This document shows positions 27,038-36,083 of a stretch of DNA of 38,387 nt, piece after piece. Position 1 is the first letter of the stretch. Each line of letters begins with the position of its first letter. The DNA lies in assembly GCA_018711925.1 (NCBI GenBank), contig DVHR01000028.1, forward strand, positions 1-38,387. Direction: 5' to 3'. The notes beneath the pieces were generated by a model. The model was not told the origin of the DNA, did no database searches, and saw nothing but the letters and a program-made list of their open reading frames with translations. Both the position numbers and the translations under genes were made by a program. This DNA comes from Candidatus Coprenecus pullicola. GTDB taxonomy: Bacteria; Bacteroidota; Bacteroidia; Bacteroidales; UBA932.

Positions 27038-27415
27038 CTATTTAACTGCTATTACCTCAGCCTCTGCCAACGCGCCTTTGGGAAGTGCTGCCACCTGAAA
27101 GGCCACACGGGCCGGATATGGTTCGCTAAAGTACTTGGAATACACTTCGTTCAGAGTGCCGAAATCGGCCATATCCTGCAGATACACCGTGGTCTTGACC
27201 ACATTACCGAAGTCATAACCTGCCTCGGAGAGCACATGGCCTATATTCTTGAACACCTGCTCAAGCTGTTCTCTCACGCCTCCCTCGGGGAATTTGCCGG
27301 TAGCGGCATCTATCGGAAGCTGTCCTGACACGTACAATGTTCCGTTTGTTTCAATTGCCTGGCTGTAGGGGCCCACCGCTGCCGGAGCGAGAGGGGAAGA
27401 TATCACTTTTTTCAT
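27038..27415 (-). CDS. ridA: RidA family enamine/imine deaminase
   Basis: A 125-residue trimeric enzyme that hydrolyses reactive 2-aminoacrylate-type enamines made by PLP enzymes. Recognisable segments are [27 protein letters not shown] near the N-terminus, the [23 protein letters not shown] helix, and [21 protein letters not shown], whose Arg normally binds the carboxylate. Length is typical. It sits 27 nt after lptD and 7 nt before rho in the same direction. Confidence 0.95.
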   Translation of the reverse strand: MKKVISSPLAPAAVGPYSQAIETNGTLYVSGQLPIDAATGKFPEGGVREQLEQVFKNIGHVLSEAGYDFGNVVKTTVYLQDMADFGTLNEVYSKYFSEPYPARVAFQVAALPKGALAEAEVIAVK

Positions 27416-27442
27416 CTTGTAAAATATTTAGTTAATAATAAA

Positions 27443-30301
27443 TTAATTGTCCCATTCGGACGAACCTTTGCGGTACGACAGCAGGTCCGCAAGGGCCGCC
27501 GCCTTGGCATTGATTCTGAAACTCCACTGCTTCCACTGTCCGAGAGGCACCCACGAGAACGAAATCTCAAAGCAGTGCAGATCGTAAGTAGCGCTTATCT
27601 GTGTCGTAGTCAGCTTCATCTTCGTGATGTCAAAACCTGTGGTAAGATTCAGATTCAACGCTTTCGTAAGCCTGACCTGACCGTTTATATTAAGTGTCTG
27701 AGTATGATTGTCCCTGACGATAAGCTGATCATTACTGTACTGGTAAGTTCTTGAATAGTTATAGGAATAGTTGAAGGACACTGACCACGGCACATTGGGG
27801 TTCAGATAGTATATCCATCCTCCCGGTATGTATTCTCCGGTGACAGGATGATAGAATACGCGGGTATATGCCGGAGACTCTCCCGACATCTTCACACCAC
27901 CGCCACCTCCACCGTCAAACACTCCTGCAGATGCCCCGCCTCTGTTTCCGCCACCACCGCTGAGACCTCCGCCAGACCCGTCATTGCCTCTTCCGGCACC
28001 CTCTCCAGACAGACTGAAACTGAGAGAGACATTGGCATTGGTCAGACGGGCCAGCCGTCCTGTTGCAATCACATTGAACTGATTGTACCTCTGACCTCTG
28101 TAGTTCACTGCGTACGGATCCAGAGTCATGCCGGCGGAAACACTTACTTTTTCCAGCACATTTGTGGTCATATTGATGTTGATATTGGACAACTTCATGG
28201 AATCCGCCAGGAAATTGTAGCTTCCGGAAAGATTGAGGTTGTCTATCAGCTTTATCTTCTTGAGTCCGGTTCCTGTCGTGTCTTTCCGGTCCACTACTTT
28301 GGCCTCCACGTTGTTACCCAACTGAAAACTGATGGATGCCGTCTCTCCCGGTGACGGAGGACTGTACAGACCGCCGGACCACTTATTGTACTCGAGCGTA
28401 TGCTGCTCTCCGTGTATATCGGTATAGTTGTAGACCCGATAACCGTTCATGGCCGTTCCCATCTCCGGCGCATAATTCACAGATATGGACGGAGATATCA
28501 TGTGTCTTATGGCCTTTAGCTTGCCGCGCCGGAAGTTGAACATACCGTACAGACGTGTACTCAGGGAGGCACTGGCGGAGAAGTCCTGGCTTATACCGAA
28601 GTCCTCAAACAGACCGGTACGGGTTGTCTCCACCTTGTCCGTCTCTGGATTGTAGTACTGACTCTGGGAGCTGAAATACCAGTTCATGCCATAGGAGACC
28701 GACGGCGCCAGGGTAATATACTTGAGCAAGGTAAAAGTCGGCAGCCCTATGGAGAAATTATGGGTCATTCCGGTCTGCATCTTGTCCCAGAAGTCCGGAT
28801 CGCGCACCTCGCTTGCCTTGAAGTTGATCTTGTTCTGCAATGTCGTACTGTAGCTCAGGGCAAACTGCTCGTACCACTTCTCTCCTCCTACCCTGTTCTT
28901 CCTCTTGAACGGATAGAACCTGTTAACGTTCAACGTGATGTTCGGGAAGGTGATGGCATAGGAGCTGTCTCTGGAGTTCTGGCTGTGCAGGGCGTTAACA
29001 GATACGCTAAGCGCGCTCCATGTCCTCGAATACGATATGGAGGATGATGTCTGACTGTTCAAGGCATCATTGACGTTATTGTAGTTGTACTTGTTGTTGG
29101 CCGGGCTGGAGAAGTTGACCGAAGCCCTGAATGACGTTCCGGGTCTCGCCTTCGGGTCCTGGGTGTGACTCCACTTGAAACTGAAGTTCTGGGTCTGGAA
29201 GAAGTCCGCGCTGCCCCTCTCGCCCGTCTGGTCATTGGAGAATGAGACATCTAACGTTCCGTTCATCTTGTATCTCCACTTGTACCTGGTGGACATATTG
29301 ACACTCCACGAGCCCTTTGTAAATATCGTTCCGGTAAGAGCCACATCGAAATAGTCCCCCAACACCAGGTAGAATCCTCCGTCCTTGATGAACAGGCCTC
29401 TCGCCGCCTCCTCTCCGAAGTTAGGGAAGAGTATGCCGCTGGCCCTGTCCTTCTGCTTGGGCACGAACCCGAAGGGCAGCATCAGAGGATACAGGGGCAC
29501 ATCGGCCAGGACAAGATAAGCCGGTCCGAACACCGTCTTCTGCTTAGGCTCCGTCTCCACCTTGGCCTTTGTCATCCTGAGATAAAAATGAGGATGGTCC
29601 AGATCGCAGACCGAATACTTTCCGCCCGAGATGTTGATGGACCTGTCCGGCATCATGTTGAGGTTCTCTCCTCTCATCACTCCGTCGGTCTCCGAGGTAA
29701 CCATATTCTTTATCCTGGCCTTTGAGGTCTTGAAATTGTAGAAGACATTGTCCATTGAATATGTCTTGCCCGCCTGGGTCATCTCAGGCTTGCCCGTAAC
29801 CACACCCGCCGTATCGGCCACACCGGCCGCATACACCACCTGACGGTCCACATCGTACTGCATGTACTCCGCCTTCAGCGTCATGTCTCCGTATGTAACG
29901 CTGGCGTCACCATAATAATATATCATCTTCCGGCCCGAAGAGAAATCCTCAACTATAGAATCCACGGCTGTTGAGAACGCAGGCTGATCAAGCATGCCGC
30001 TCTTTACTGTAGTATCCGGTCTGAAAAGAGAATCCGTCACTGACAGGGAATCGGGCGCCGACAGAGAATCCGCGCCGACAGAAAGCGTATCCGACACCGT
30101 GCTGTCCTGCAAGACTGAATCAGGCACCGCCATGGACATGTCCGGAAGGATCTGAAGACTACTCTGACGTACGAGTGAATCCTGCCGCAGCTGTTCCACC
30201 CGCGCATTGCGGTCCGCATATACGGCACCCGCCTGCCATACTGTTGATATGGCGGCTGCCACAGACGCGGTAATAGTCATAAATACTTTATGGAACTGCA
30301 T
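27443..30301 (-). CDS. lptD: LptD-like LPS-assembly outer membrane protein
   Basis: A 952-residue outer-membrane beta-barrel protein predicted to insert LPS or lipooligosaccharide in the outer leaflet. A signal peptide (cleavage near AVYA) is followed by a Ser/Asp/Leu-rich region (about 40-105) with repeated DSLS-like steps. An OstA-type beta-jellyroll domain follows (about 120-250: MIYYYGDASVTYGDMTLKAEYMQYDVDRQVVYAAG). The LptD landmark region PLYPLMLPFGFVPKQKDRASGILFPNFG precedes a long barrel with alternating aromatic strands. A Gly-rich loop lies at about 766-802. I see none of the paired cysteines of E. coli LptD in comparable positions. It shares a divergent promoter region with the amidase gene and leads lptD-ridA-rho. 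Confidence 0.88.
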   Translation of the reverse strand: MQFHKVFMTITASVAAAISTVWQAGAVYADRNARVEQLRQDSLVRQSSLQILPDMSMAVPDSVLQDSTVSDTLSVGADSLSAPDSLSVTDSLFRPDTTVKSGMLDQPAFSTAVDSIVEDFSSGRKMIYYYGDASVTYGDMTLKAEYMQYDVDRQVVYAAGVADTAGVVTGKPEMTQAGKTYSMDNVFYNFKTSKARIKNMVTSETDGVMRGENLNMMPDRSINISGGKYSVCDLDHPHFYLRMTKAKVETEPKQKTVFGPAYLVLADVPLYPLMLPFGFVPKQKDRASGILFPNFGEEAARGLFIKDGGFYLVLGDYFDVALTGTIFTKGSWSVNMSTRYKWRYKMNGTLDVSFSNDQTGERGSADFFQTQNFSFKWSHTQDPKARPGTSFRASVNFSSPANNKYNYNNVNDALNSQTSSSISYSRTWSALSVSVNALHSQNSRDSSYAITFPNITLNVNRFYPFKRKNRVGGEKWYEQFALSYSTTLQNKINFKASEVRDPDFWDKMQTGMTHNFSIGLPTFTLLKYITLAPSVSYGMNWYFSSQSQYYNPETDKVETTRTGLFEDFGISQDFSASASLSTRLYGMFNFRRGKLKAIRHMISPSISVNYAPEMGTAMNGYRVYNYTDIHGEQHTLEYNKWSGGLYSPPSPGETASISFQLGNNVEAKVVDRKDTTGTGLKKIKLIDNLNLSGSYNFLADSMKLSNININMTTNVLEKVSVSAGMTLDPYAVNYRGQRYNQFNVIATGRLARLTNANVSLSFSLSGEGAGRGNDGSGGGLSGGGGNRGGASAGVFDGGGGGGVKMSGESPAYTRVFYHPVTGEYIPGGWIYYLNPNVPWSVSFNYSYNYSRTYQYSNDQLIVRDNHTQTLNINGQVRLTKALNLNLTTGFDITKMKLTTTQISATYDLHCFEISFSWVPLGQWKQWSFRINAKAAALADLLSYRKGSSEWDN

Positions 30302-30344
30302 TAAAATTAATGAAGATACTGGTTCGTCTTAGAGTAATTGACGA

Positions 30345-30375
30345 CAAATATAGTCTTTTTTGAACTCAAACCAAA
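30345..30375 (-). promoter_or_regulatory. Promoter of the lptD-ridA-rho operon
   Basis: On the minus strand TTTG (30372-30375), a 19-nt spacer and TATATTTG (30345-30352). The start site is ~38 nt upstream of the lptD ATG. It overlaps the divergent amidase promoter. Confidence 0.7.
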
Positions 30376-30390
30376 GTTTTATTAACTTTG
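30359..30390 (+). promoter_or_regulatory. Promoter of the amidase-mlaD pair
   Basis: TTTG (30359-30362), a 20-nt spacer and TAACTTTG (30383-30390) fit the consensus exactly. The -7 box ends only 9 nt before the amidase ATG, so the transcript should be leaderless or nearly so. Confidence 0.75.
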
Positions 30391-30399
30391 CTTACTGAA

Positions 30400-31473
30400 A
30401 TGAAAAGAATTATCACATCGCTTTTTCTTGCGGCATTGGTTGCCACACTTTCCGCACACATGAGTTTAAGTGCTCAGAACAAGCAACTTGTAGAGCTCAA
30501 GACGGTAGTCATAGATGCCGGTCACGGTGGTCATGATCCCGGTGCTACAAATGGGAAAATCTATGAAAAAAACATCACGCTCTCCGTTGCCAAGCGTCTC
30601 GGAGAACTCATCAAGAAGAATTACCCGTCCATAAATGTAATCTATACCAGAAGCGACGACAGGTTCGTCGAGCTCTACAAAAGGGCCGACATCGCCAACA
30701 AGAACAACGCGGACCTGTTCATCTCCATACATGTCAACTCCGCAGGAGACCGCTCGGCCAGAGGACACGAGACATTCGTCATGGGCCAGGACAAGAACAG
30801 CGAGAACTTCGAGATATGCCGGACAGAGAACAGCGTAATCGTACTGGAGGACGACTACTCGTCCAACTATCAGGGATTCGATCCCGGCAATCCTGAGTCG
30901 TACATCATATTCAGCCTGCTGCAGAACTCCCATCTGGAACAGAGCACCGATTTCGCGACGTTGGTACAGCAATACGCCGATGCCGGTCCCATATCCAACA
31001 ACCGCGGAGTCAAACAAGCCAATTTCATCGTTCTCTGGAAATGCACCATGCCGGCTGTACTGATTGAGCTGGGCTTCATATCCAATGCAAACGACATACG
31101 GACACTGACGGACAAAGCCGGCCAGCAGCGCATAGCCGAGAACATATTCAAGGCATTCAAGGCCTATAAAAAAAGTTACGACACCGAGGTCATCATCCCG
31201 GCCAGCTCTGCTCCGGACAATATCACGGCTGACAAGCCTAATATCCAGACGACAGCCCCTGCCGACGGGAAATTCGGCATCCAGATACTCGCCGCCAAGA
31301 AACTGCTGCCCAAGGACGCTCCTGAGCTGAAGGGCTGGAACTGCCGGTACATCAAGTCAGGCAGGACCTATAAATACTACGTGGGCTCATACAGCACAAA
31401 AGACGAGGCCAGGGAGGCCCTGCCCCGTGTAAGGAACAGCTTCCCCGGAGCCTTCATCATCAACATAGAATAA
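30400..31473 (+). CDS. N-acetylmuramoyl-L-alanine amidase with SPOR domain
   Basis: A periplasmic zinc amidase (Amidase_3 family, AmiC-like) that cleaves the bond between muramic acid and the peptide in peptidoglycan; 357 residues. A signal peptide (MKRIITSLFLAALVATLSAHMSLSAQ) is followed by the catalytic domain at about 30-260. Zinc and catalytic residues are in VIDAGHGGHDPGA, FISIHVNSAG and the Glu of MPAVLIELGFISN. A variable linker leads to a C-terminal SPOR domain (about 283-357, FGIQILAAKKLL...YKYYVGSYSTKDEA...), which binds denuded glycan strands and targets division sites. The ATG at 30400 is used; a TTG four codons earlier lies in the -7 box. The downstream MCE gene starts 10 nt after its stop. 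Confidence 0.93.
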   Translation: MKRIITSLFLAALVATLSAHMSLSAQNKQLVELKTVVIDAGHGGHDPGATNGKIYEKNITLSVAKRLGELIKKNYPSINVIYTRSDDRFVELYKRADIANKNNADLFISIHVNSAGDRSARGHETFVMGQDKNSENFEICRTENSVIVLEDDYSSNYQGFDPGNPESYIIFSLLQNSHLEQSTDFATLVQQYADAGPISNNRGVKQANFIVLWKCTMPAVLIELGFISNANDIRTLTDKAGQQRIAENIFKAFKAYKKSYDTEVIIPASSAPDNITADKPNIQTTAPADGKFGIQILAAKKLLPKDAPELKGWNCRYIKSGRTYKYYVGSYSTKDEAREALPRVRNSFPGAFIINIE

Positions 31474-31483
31474 TCACAAGATC

Positions 31484-32368
31484 ATGAGAAAAGAGATAAA
31501 AATCGGGGCATTCGCCGTTATTGTTCTGGCAGTCGCGCTGTTCATGATAGAATTCCTCAAAGGCAAGGATATCTTCTCCAGGAACAACACCTATTATATA
31601 ATATATCCGTCTGTCGAAGGACTGAGCGTCTCTACCGGCGTAACGGTCGGAGGCTATGCAGCGGGCGTAATCTCCGATATCGCATACAACCGACAGACCA
31701 TGGACTATACAGTATCGGCAAGTGTATCCAGAGAATTCGACATCCCGGAGGACTCGTTTATAGAGATCTACAGCTCAGACATACTAGGTACCAAAAAACT
31801 GCGGGTCAAAATGGGATCCTCGCCGGTCATGGCCACATCCGGTGACACTCTCCGCGGCTGTATGGAAACGGATATGCTGTCCTCTGTCACAGGGGGCCTT
31901 GACTCCCTGATGAGAAGCATAGGAACAACGGTGGAATCCGTCAATCTGATACTTAATGAGGAGAACCGCGCTGAATTCCGGCTATTGCTCAAAAGGCTCA
32001 ACAGCACCGCCGGCAATCTGGAAAAAATCTCCGCCATGCTCCAAAGCAAAAGTCCCGACATAGAGACACTGCTGTCCAACCTCAGCTCCATCTCCGCCAC
32101 CCTGGACTCCGCCGCCACTGCCATAAGCGGAACGGCAGCCAACGCCGAGGCCATCACTGCATCACTGAATGAAGCCGACCTGAAAGGCATGACCGACTCT
32201 ATCAGGTCCCTTGCCGGCAGACTGCAGAGCCCGGACGGAAGCATCGGCAAACTGATGAGGTCGGACTCGCTCTACAACACCCTTACAGCCCTGTCCAGCG
32301 ACCTGGATTCTCTGGTCAACAGCATAAGGAGAGACCCTAAAAAGTATATAAAAATTTCCATATTCTGA
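31484..32368 (+). CDS. MlaD/MCE family lipid-transport protein
   Basis: A 294-residue protein with one N-terminal membrane helix (about 8-24) and one MCE domain (about 36-115, YYIIYPSVEGLSVSTGVTVGGYAAGVISDI...SDILGTKKLRVKMG). A long helical C-terminal part (about 130-280) rich in Ser, Leu and Asn resembles the coiled needle of MCE proteins. In Mla-type systems such proteins form a hexameric ring that carries phospholipids across the periplasm with an MlaE permease and MlaF ATPase; those partners are not in this window. The setting beside lptD and the amidase suggests outer-membrane maintenance. It is probably co-transcribed with the amidase. Confidence 0.88.
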   Translation: MRKEIKIGAFAVIVLAVALFMIEFLKGKDIFSRNNTYYIIYPSVEGLSVSTGVTVGGYAAGVISDIAYNRQTMDYTVSASVSREFDIPEDSFIEIYSSDILGTKKLRVKMGSSPVMATSGDTLRGCMETDMLSSVTGGLDSLMRSIGTTVESVNLILNEENRAEFRLLLKRLNSTAGNLEKISAMLQSKSPDIETLLSNLSSISATLDSAATAISGTAANAEAITASLNEADLKGMTDSIRSLAGRLQSPDGSIGKLMRSDSLYNTLTALSSDLDSLVNSIRRDPKKYIKISIF

Positions 32369-32415
32369 AATAAAATCGTAACATTTTTTCATTGAATTTT
32401 TTTTTAAAATTAAAT

Positions 32416-32434
32416 CATCTTGATAAACAAGATG
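32416..32434 (+). terminator. Weak hairpin in the mlaD-dnaA spacer
   Basis: CATCTTG (32416-32422) and CAAGATG (32428-32434) form a perfect 7-bp stem with a 5-nt loop, followed by TTTAAAATTTT. It could end the mlaD transcript, but the T-tract is interrupted and the stem is AT-rich. Confidence 0.35.
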
Positions 32435-32508
32435 TTTAAAATTTTGAAGAAATTTTTATTTTTTTTATTGATTTTTTTTACTCAATTTTGCTCTTCCCAA
32501 GAGGGGAT

Positions 32509-32548
32509 AACTAATACTTGATTTATTAAATTTTCAACTGATACTTGA
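32509..32548 (+). repeat. Two 13-nt direct repeats immediately upstream of dnaA
   Basis: AACTAATACTTGA (32509-32521) and AACTGATACTTGA (32536-32548) are identical at 12 of 13 positions and begin 27 bp apart. The second ends 3 nt before the dnaA ATG. They lie at the end of a 183-nt AT-rich spacer with long T runs. They could be a repressor or activator site pair or a leader element; neither resembles a DnaA box. Confidence 0.6.
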
Positions 32549-32551
32549 GGA

Positions 32552-33961
32552 ATGGATCACAGTGAAGTATGGGATAACTGTCTGCAAATCATAAGGGATA
32601 ACATCCCTGAGAGCAGTTATAGGACGTGGTTTGAGCCCATCAGGCCCGTCCGGTTGGAAGGGAGCACACTTACCATTCAGGTACCTTCAGGTTTCTTCCC
32701 CGAGTATATCGAGGCACATTACATTGGCATCCTTAGTTCCACTATGAAAAGAGTTATCGGGAAGGATGCAAAGCTCGTATATGAGGTATCGGTTGTAAAG
32801 AACTCCACTGTACGCTATCCGGCCGGCAGACCGGACTCCGGAATCGTCAATCCCGACATCGCCCTGCCCAAGGAAAAGGTGGAGAAAATCGATGACCCTT
32901 ATGTGATTCCAGGCATCAAGGGCATAACTGTCAATCCCAATCTCAACTACAATTACTCTTTTGAGAATCTCATTGAAGGAGACTGCAACCGTCTCGGCCG
33001 CGCGGCCGGACTGGCGATTGCCGAGAATCCCGGAAACACCGCGTACAATCCTTTTTTTGTATACGGAGGCCCCGGTCTGGGAAAGACACATCTGGCACAG
33101 GCCATAGGCATTGAGATAAAGGAGAAGTATGCCGAGAAAGTGGTGCTGTACGTCACCGCCAACCGTTTCGTGACCCATTACATGGACTCGATTCAGAAGA
33201 ACGCCATGACGGATTTCCTGCACTACTATCAGTCAATGGACGTCCTCATCATAGACGACGTACACGAGTTCGCCGACAAGCCGGGGACACAGAACGCCTT
33301 CTTCCAGATATTCAACTTTCTGCACCAGCTCGGCAAGCAGTTGATCTTTACTTCCGACAGGGCTCCTGTAGACCTTCAGGGCCTGGAGCAGAGACTGCTA
33401 TCCAGATTCAAATGGGGGCTTACCACTGAGCTGCTTCCGCCAGACATGAAGACGAGGGTGGCTATCCTGAAAGCCAAGAGTTTCCGGGAGGGAATCACAC
33501 TGGACGACGGAATCATAGACTACATAGCATCCAAAGTCACAGACAATGTGCGGGAGCTTGAGGGCACTCTGGCCTCGCTGATGGCACACGCCACACTGAC
33601 CAAGAAGAAGATTACCCTTCAGCTGGCTCAGGAGATTATCGAGAAGATTGTCACTGTAAACACCACCGAAGTTTCCATCACCAAGATCCGCAACACGGTC
33701 AGCGACTATTTCGGCATATCCAATGACGTCATGCTCTCCAACTCCAGAAAGAGAGAGATCGTCCAGGCCAGGCAGATAGCCATGTACCTGTGCCGCCAGC
33801 ACACCGGAAAGTCCCTTACCTCCATCGGCAGTGAGCTGGGAGGCAAAAACCACGCGACTGTCCTGCACGCCTGCGAGACCGTATGCGACCTTATGGCAAC
33901 TGACCGCTCTTTCAGGCAATACGTCTCCGACATAGAGAAAAAACTAAAATCCAACATCTAA
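32552..33961 (+). CDS. dnaA: Chromosomal replication initiator DnaA
   Basis: A 469-residue AAA+ initiator that binds DnaA boxes at oriC and melts the origin. Domain I is at the N-terminus (MDHSEVWDNCLQIIRDNIPESSYRTWF). A linker follows, then domain III with Walker A GGPGLGKT at 172-179 and Walker B DVLIIDDVHEFA. Domain IV carries the DNA-binding signature GGKNHATVLHACETV near residue 435. Length is typical. The upstream spacer has paired direct repeats but no cluster of recognisable DnaA boxes, so oriC cannot be placed here. pepD follows 11 nt downstream. Confidence 0.97.
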   Translation: MDHSEVWDNCLQIIRDNIPESSYRTWFEPIRPVRLEGSTLTIQVPSGFFPEYIEAHYIGILSSTMKRVIGKDAKLVYEVSVVKNSTVRYPAGRPDSGIVNPDIALPKEKVEKIDDPYVIPGIKGITVNPNLNYNYSFENLIEGDCNRLGRAAGLAIAENPGNTAYNPFFVYGGPGLGKTHLAQAIGIEIKEKYAEKVVLYVTANRFVTHYMDSIQKNAMTDFLHYYQSMDVLIIDDVHEFADKPGTQNAFFQIFNFLHQLGKQLIFTSDRAPVDLQGLEQRLLSRFKWGLTTELLPPDMKTRVAILKAKSFREGITLDDGIIDYIASKVTDNVRELEGTLASLMAHATLTKKKITLQLAQEIIEKIVTVNTTEVSITKIRNTVSDYFGISNDVMLSNSRKREIVQARQIAMYLCRQHTGKSLTSIGSELGGKNHATVLHACETVCDLMATDRSFRQYVSDIEKKLKSNI

Positions 33962-33972
33962 TATCTACCGCC

Positions 33973-35412
33973 ATGACTTCAGAACAAGTGCTGTCCCATT
34001 TCCGCGAGATACTCACCATCCCCCGCGAATCGGGACATGAGGAGCATATTATAGCCTGGCTCCAGAAATTCGCCGCAGACCGGCATCTCGACTGCAAGAC
34101 CGACGAGGCCGGCAATGTACTCATTACCATACCGGCGACACCCGGCAGGGAGAACTCCCCTACTGTCATCCTGCAGAGCCATTCTGACATGGTCTGCGAA
34201 AAGAACAGCGGAGTGGAGCATGATTTTTCGAAAGATCCCATCAAGGCTGTCGTAGAGAACGGCTGGCTCATAGCCAAGGACACCACACTAGGAGCCGACT
34301 GCGGTATAGGTATAGCCGCCCAGCTGGCGGTCCTTGAAGACAAAGAGCTGCCACACGGCAAGATAGAGTGCCTTTTCACCACTTCGGAAGAAACGGGGCT
34401 GGACGGAGCATTCGCTCTTAAAGGCGACTTTCTCACCGGCAGCATACTGCTCAACCTCGACTCCGAGGACGAGGGCGAGCTCTTCATCGGGTGCGCCGGA
34501 GGTATTGACACCACCGCAAGGTTCCGTTACACTCCTGTTCCCGTCCCGGTCGGCAAGGTCTGCGTCAAGGCAGGATTCTGCGGCGGTGTGGGAGGACACA
34601 GCGGAGACGACATCGACAAGGGCCGTTCCAACGCCGTACAGTCCCTGGCGAGACTGCTCTACCGTATATGGAACGAGACATCAGCGACACTCTGCCACAT
34701 AGACGGCGGAAACAAGCGCAACGCCATAGCCCGCGAGGCTTCTGCGGTAATAGCCGTCAATCCTTCGGATACAGCCAAGGTAAAAGGCATACTTGACGAG
34801 ACCCTCGCCGAACTGCGCGACGAGTATGCGATTACGGATCCGGACATCGCTGCCGTATGGGAGGAGAATCTGGAAATACCGGCTACGGCAGTGGACGACA
34901 AGACCGCATTCAACCTCATCTGCGCCCTGCATGCAGTACCTCACGGAGTCATGGCCATGAGCGCGGAGGTCAAGGGGCTGGTGGAGACATCCTCTAACCT
35001 GGCGTCAGTCAAGATGCAGGAGGACAATGTAATCCGCATTGGCACCAGCCAGCGCAGTTCGACCAACTCCGCCCGCCGCAACGCCGCCATGCGCATAGAG
35101 GCCGCCTTCAAGGTTGCCGGAGCCGAAGTCACCCACGAGTCCGAGTATCCCGGCTGGAAACCCAGTCTGAAATCCCACATCCTGGAAGTCTGCAAGAGCT
35201 CATACAAAAAACTCTTCGGCAACGACCCCGTAGTGCGGGCCATTCACGCCGGACTTGAGTGCGGACTCTTCCTGGACAAATACCCCCATCTGGACATGAT
35301 CTCGTTCGGTCCCACCCTCCGCGGAGTACACGCTCCCGGCGAAAGACTCGACCTGGCCAGCCTGGACAAGTTCGTCCTGCTGCTTGAGGATGTGATCAAG
35401 GAATGTAAATAG
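33973..35412 (+). CDS. pepD: Aminoacyl-histidine dipeptidase (M20 family)
   Basis: A 479-residue cytosolic metallopeptidase of the PepD/PepV branch of M20 that hydrolyses Xaa-His and other dipeptides. Metal-site segments are visible in order: ILQSHSDMVCEK, TTLGADCGIG, the catalytic FTTSEETGLDGA, LLNLDSEDEGE, and near the C-terminus FGPTLRGVHAPGERLDLASLDKF, which supplies the last His. The lid domain lies between about 185 and 390. It starts 11 nt after dnaA and ends 8 nt before rpe, so the three may be co-transcribed, though their functions are unrelated. Confidence 0.93.
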   Translation: MTSEQVLSHFREILTIPRESGHEEHIIAWLQKFAADRHLDCKTDEAGNVLITIPATPGRENSPTVILQSHSDMVCEKNSGVEHDFSKDPIKAVVENGWLIAKDTTLGADCGIGIAAQLAVLEDKELPHGKIECLFTTSEETGLDGAFALKGDFLTGSILLNLDSEDEGELFIGCAGGIDTTARFRYTPVPVPVGKVCVKAGFCGGVGGHSGDDIDKGRSNAVQSLARLLYRIWNETSATLCHIDGGNKRNAIAREASAVIAVNPSDTAKVKGILDETLAELRDEYAITDPDIAAVWEENLEIPATAVDDKTAFNLICALHAVPHGVMAMSAEVKGLVETSSNLASVKMQEDNVIRIGTSQRSSTNSARRNAAMRIEAAFKVAGAEVTHESEYPGWKPSLKSHILEVCKSSYKKLFGNDPVVRAIHAGLECGLFLDKYPHLDMISFGPTLRGVHAPGERLDLASLDKFVLLLEDVIKECK

Positions 35413-35420
35413 AATGCACC

Positions 35421-36083
35421 ATGACTGAGAAACGCCACCTCAAGATAGCCCCTTCGATACTCACCTCGGACTTCACCCGTCTGGGCGAGACCATTGACAT
35501 GCTCAACTCCTCCCAGTGCGACTACATCCACCTGGATGTGATGGACGGAGTATTCGTACCCAACATATCCTTCGGTTTTCCGGTTATCCGCAACATAGCG
35601 AAAAGAGCCGCGAAACCTCTGGACGTACACTTGATGATAGTGGATCCGGACCGTTATATCGGAGTACTGCGCGACGCAGAGCCCGAGTACGTCACCGTAC
35701 ACTACGAGGCCTGCACACACCTGCACCGCAGCCTGCAGAACATCCGTGCCAACGGTATGAAGGCCGGTGTGGTGCTCAATCCCCATACACCCGTCTCCAG
35801 TCTGGAATACATAGCGGAATACTGCGACATGATAGTGCTGATGTCGGTCAATCCCGGCTTCGGAGGCCAGTCCTTCATCGAGAGCACCTATAGGAAAATA
35901 TCCGAGACCAGGGAGATGCTTCTGCGTGTAGGCTCGCATGCTCTGATAGAGATAGACGGAGGAGTCAATCTGACAAATGCAGCTGCCCTGCGCGATGCGG
36001 GTGCGGATGTAGTGGTCACCGGCAATGCCGTCTTCGCATCTGAAGATCCGGTCGCCACGGTGGAGCTGTTCAAGTCCCTATAG
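35421..36083 (+). CDS. rpe: Ribulose-phosphate 3-epimerase
   Basis: A 220-residue TIM-barrel enzyme that interconverts ribulose 5-phosphate and xylulose 5-phosphate in the pentose phosphate pathway. Metal-binding and catalytic residues fall in the expected motifs: H37 and D39 in IHLDVMDG, H70 in LDVHLMI, and D179 in EIDGGVN. The phosphate-binding MSVNPGFGGQSF loop is intact. Its last 6 nt overlap the convergent birA gene. Confidence 0.97.
   Translation: MTEKRHLKIAPSILTSDFTRLGETIDMLNSSQCDYIHLDVMDGVFVPNISFGFPVIRNIAKRAAKPLDVHLMIVDPDRYIGVLRDAEPEYVTVHYEACTHLHRSLQNIRANGMKAGVVLNPHTPVSSLEYIAEYCDMIVLMSVNPGFGGQSFIESTYRKISETREMLLRVGSHALIEIDGGVNLTNAAALRDAGADVVVTGNAVFASEDPVATVELFKSL

Noticed and set aside
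30388..30399. TTG start for the amidase
   Set aside because: The TTG lies inside the -7 box; the ATG at 30400 starts a good signal peptide.
32369..32551. Chromosomal origin upstream of dnaA
   Set aside because: It is AT-rich, but I found no cluster of TTATNCACA-like boxes. Spot counts of G and C on several lines right of dnaA did not show a clear skew switch. A full GC-skew plot would decide.
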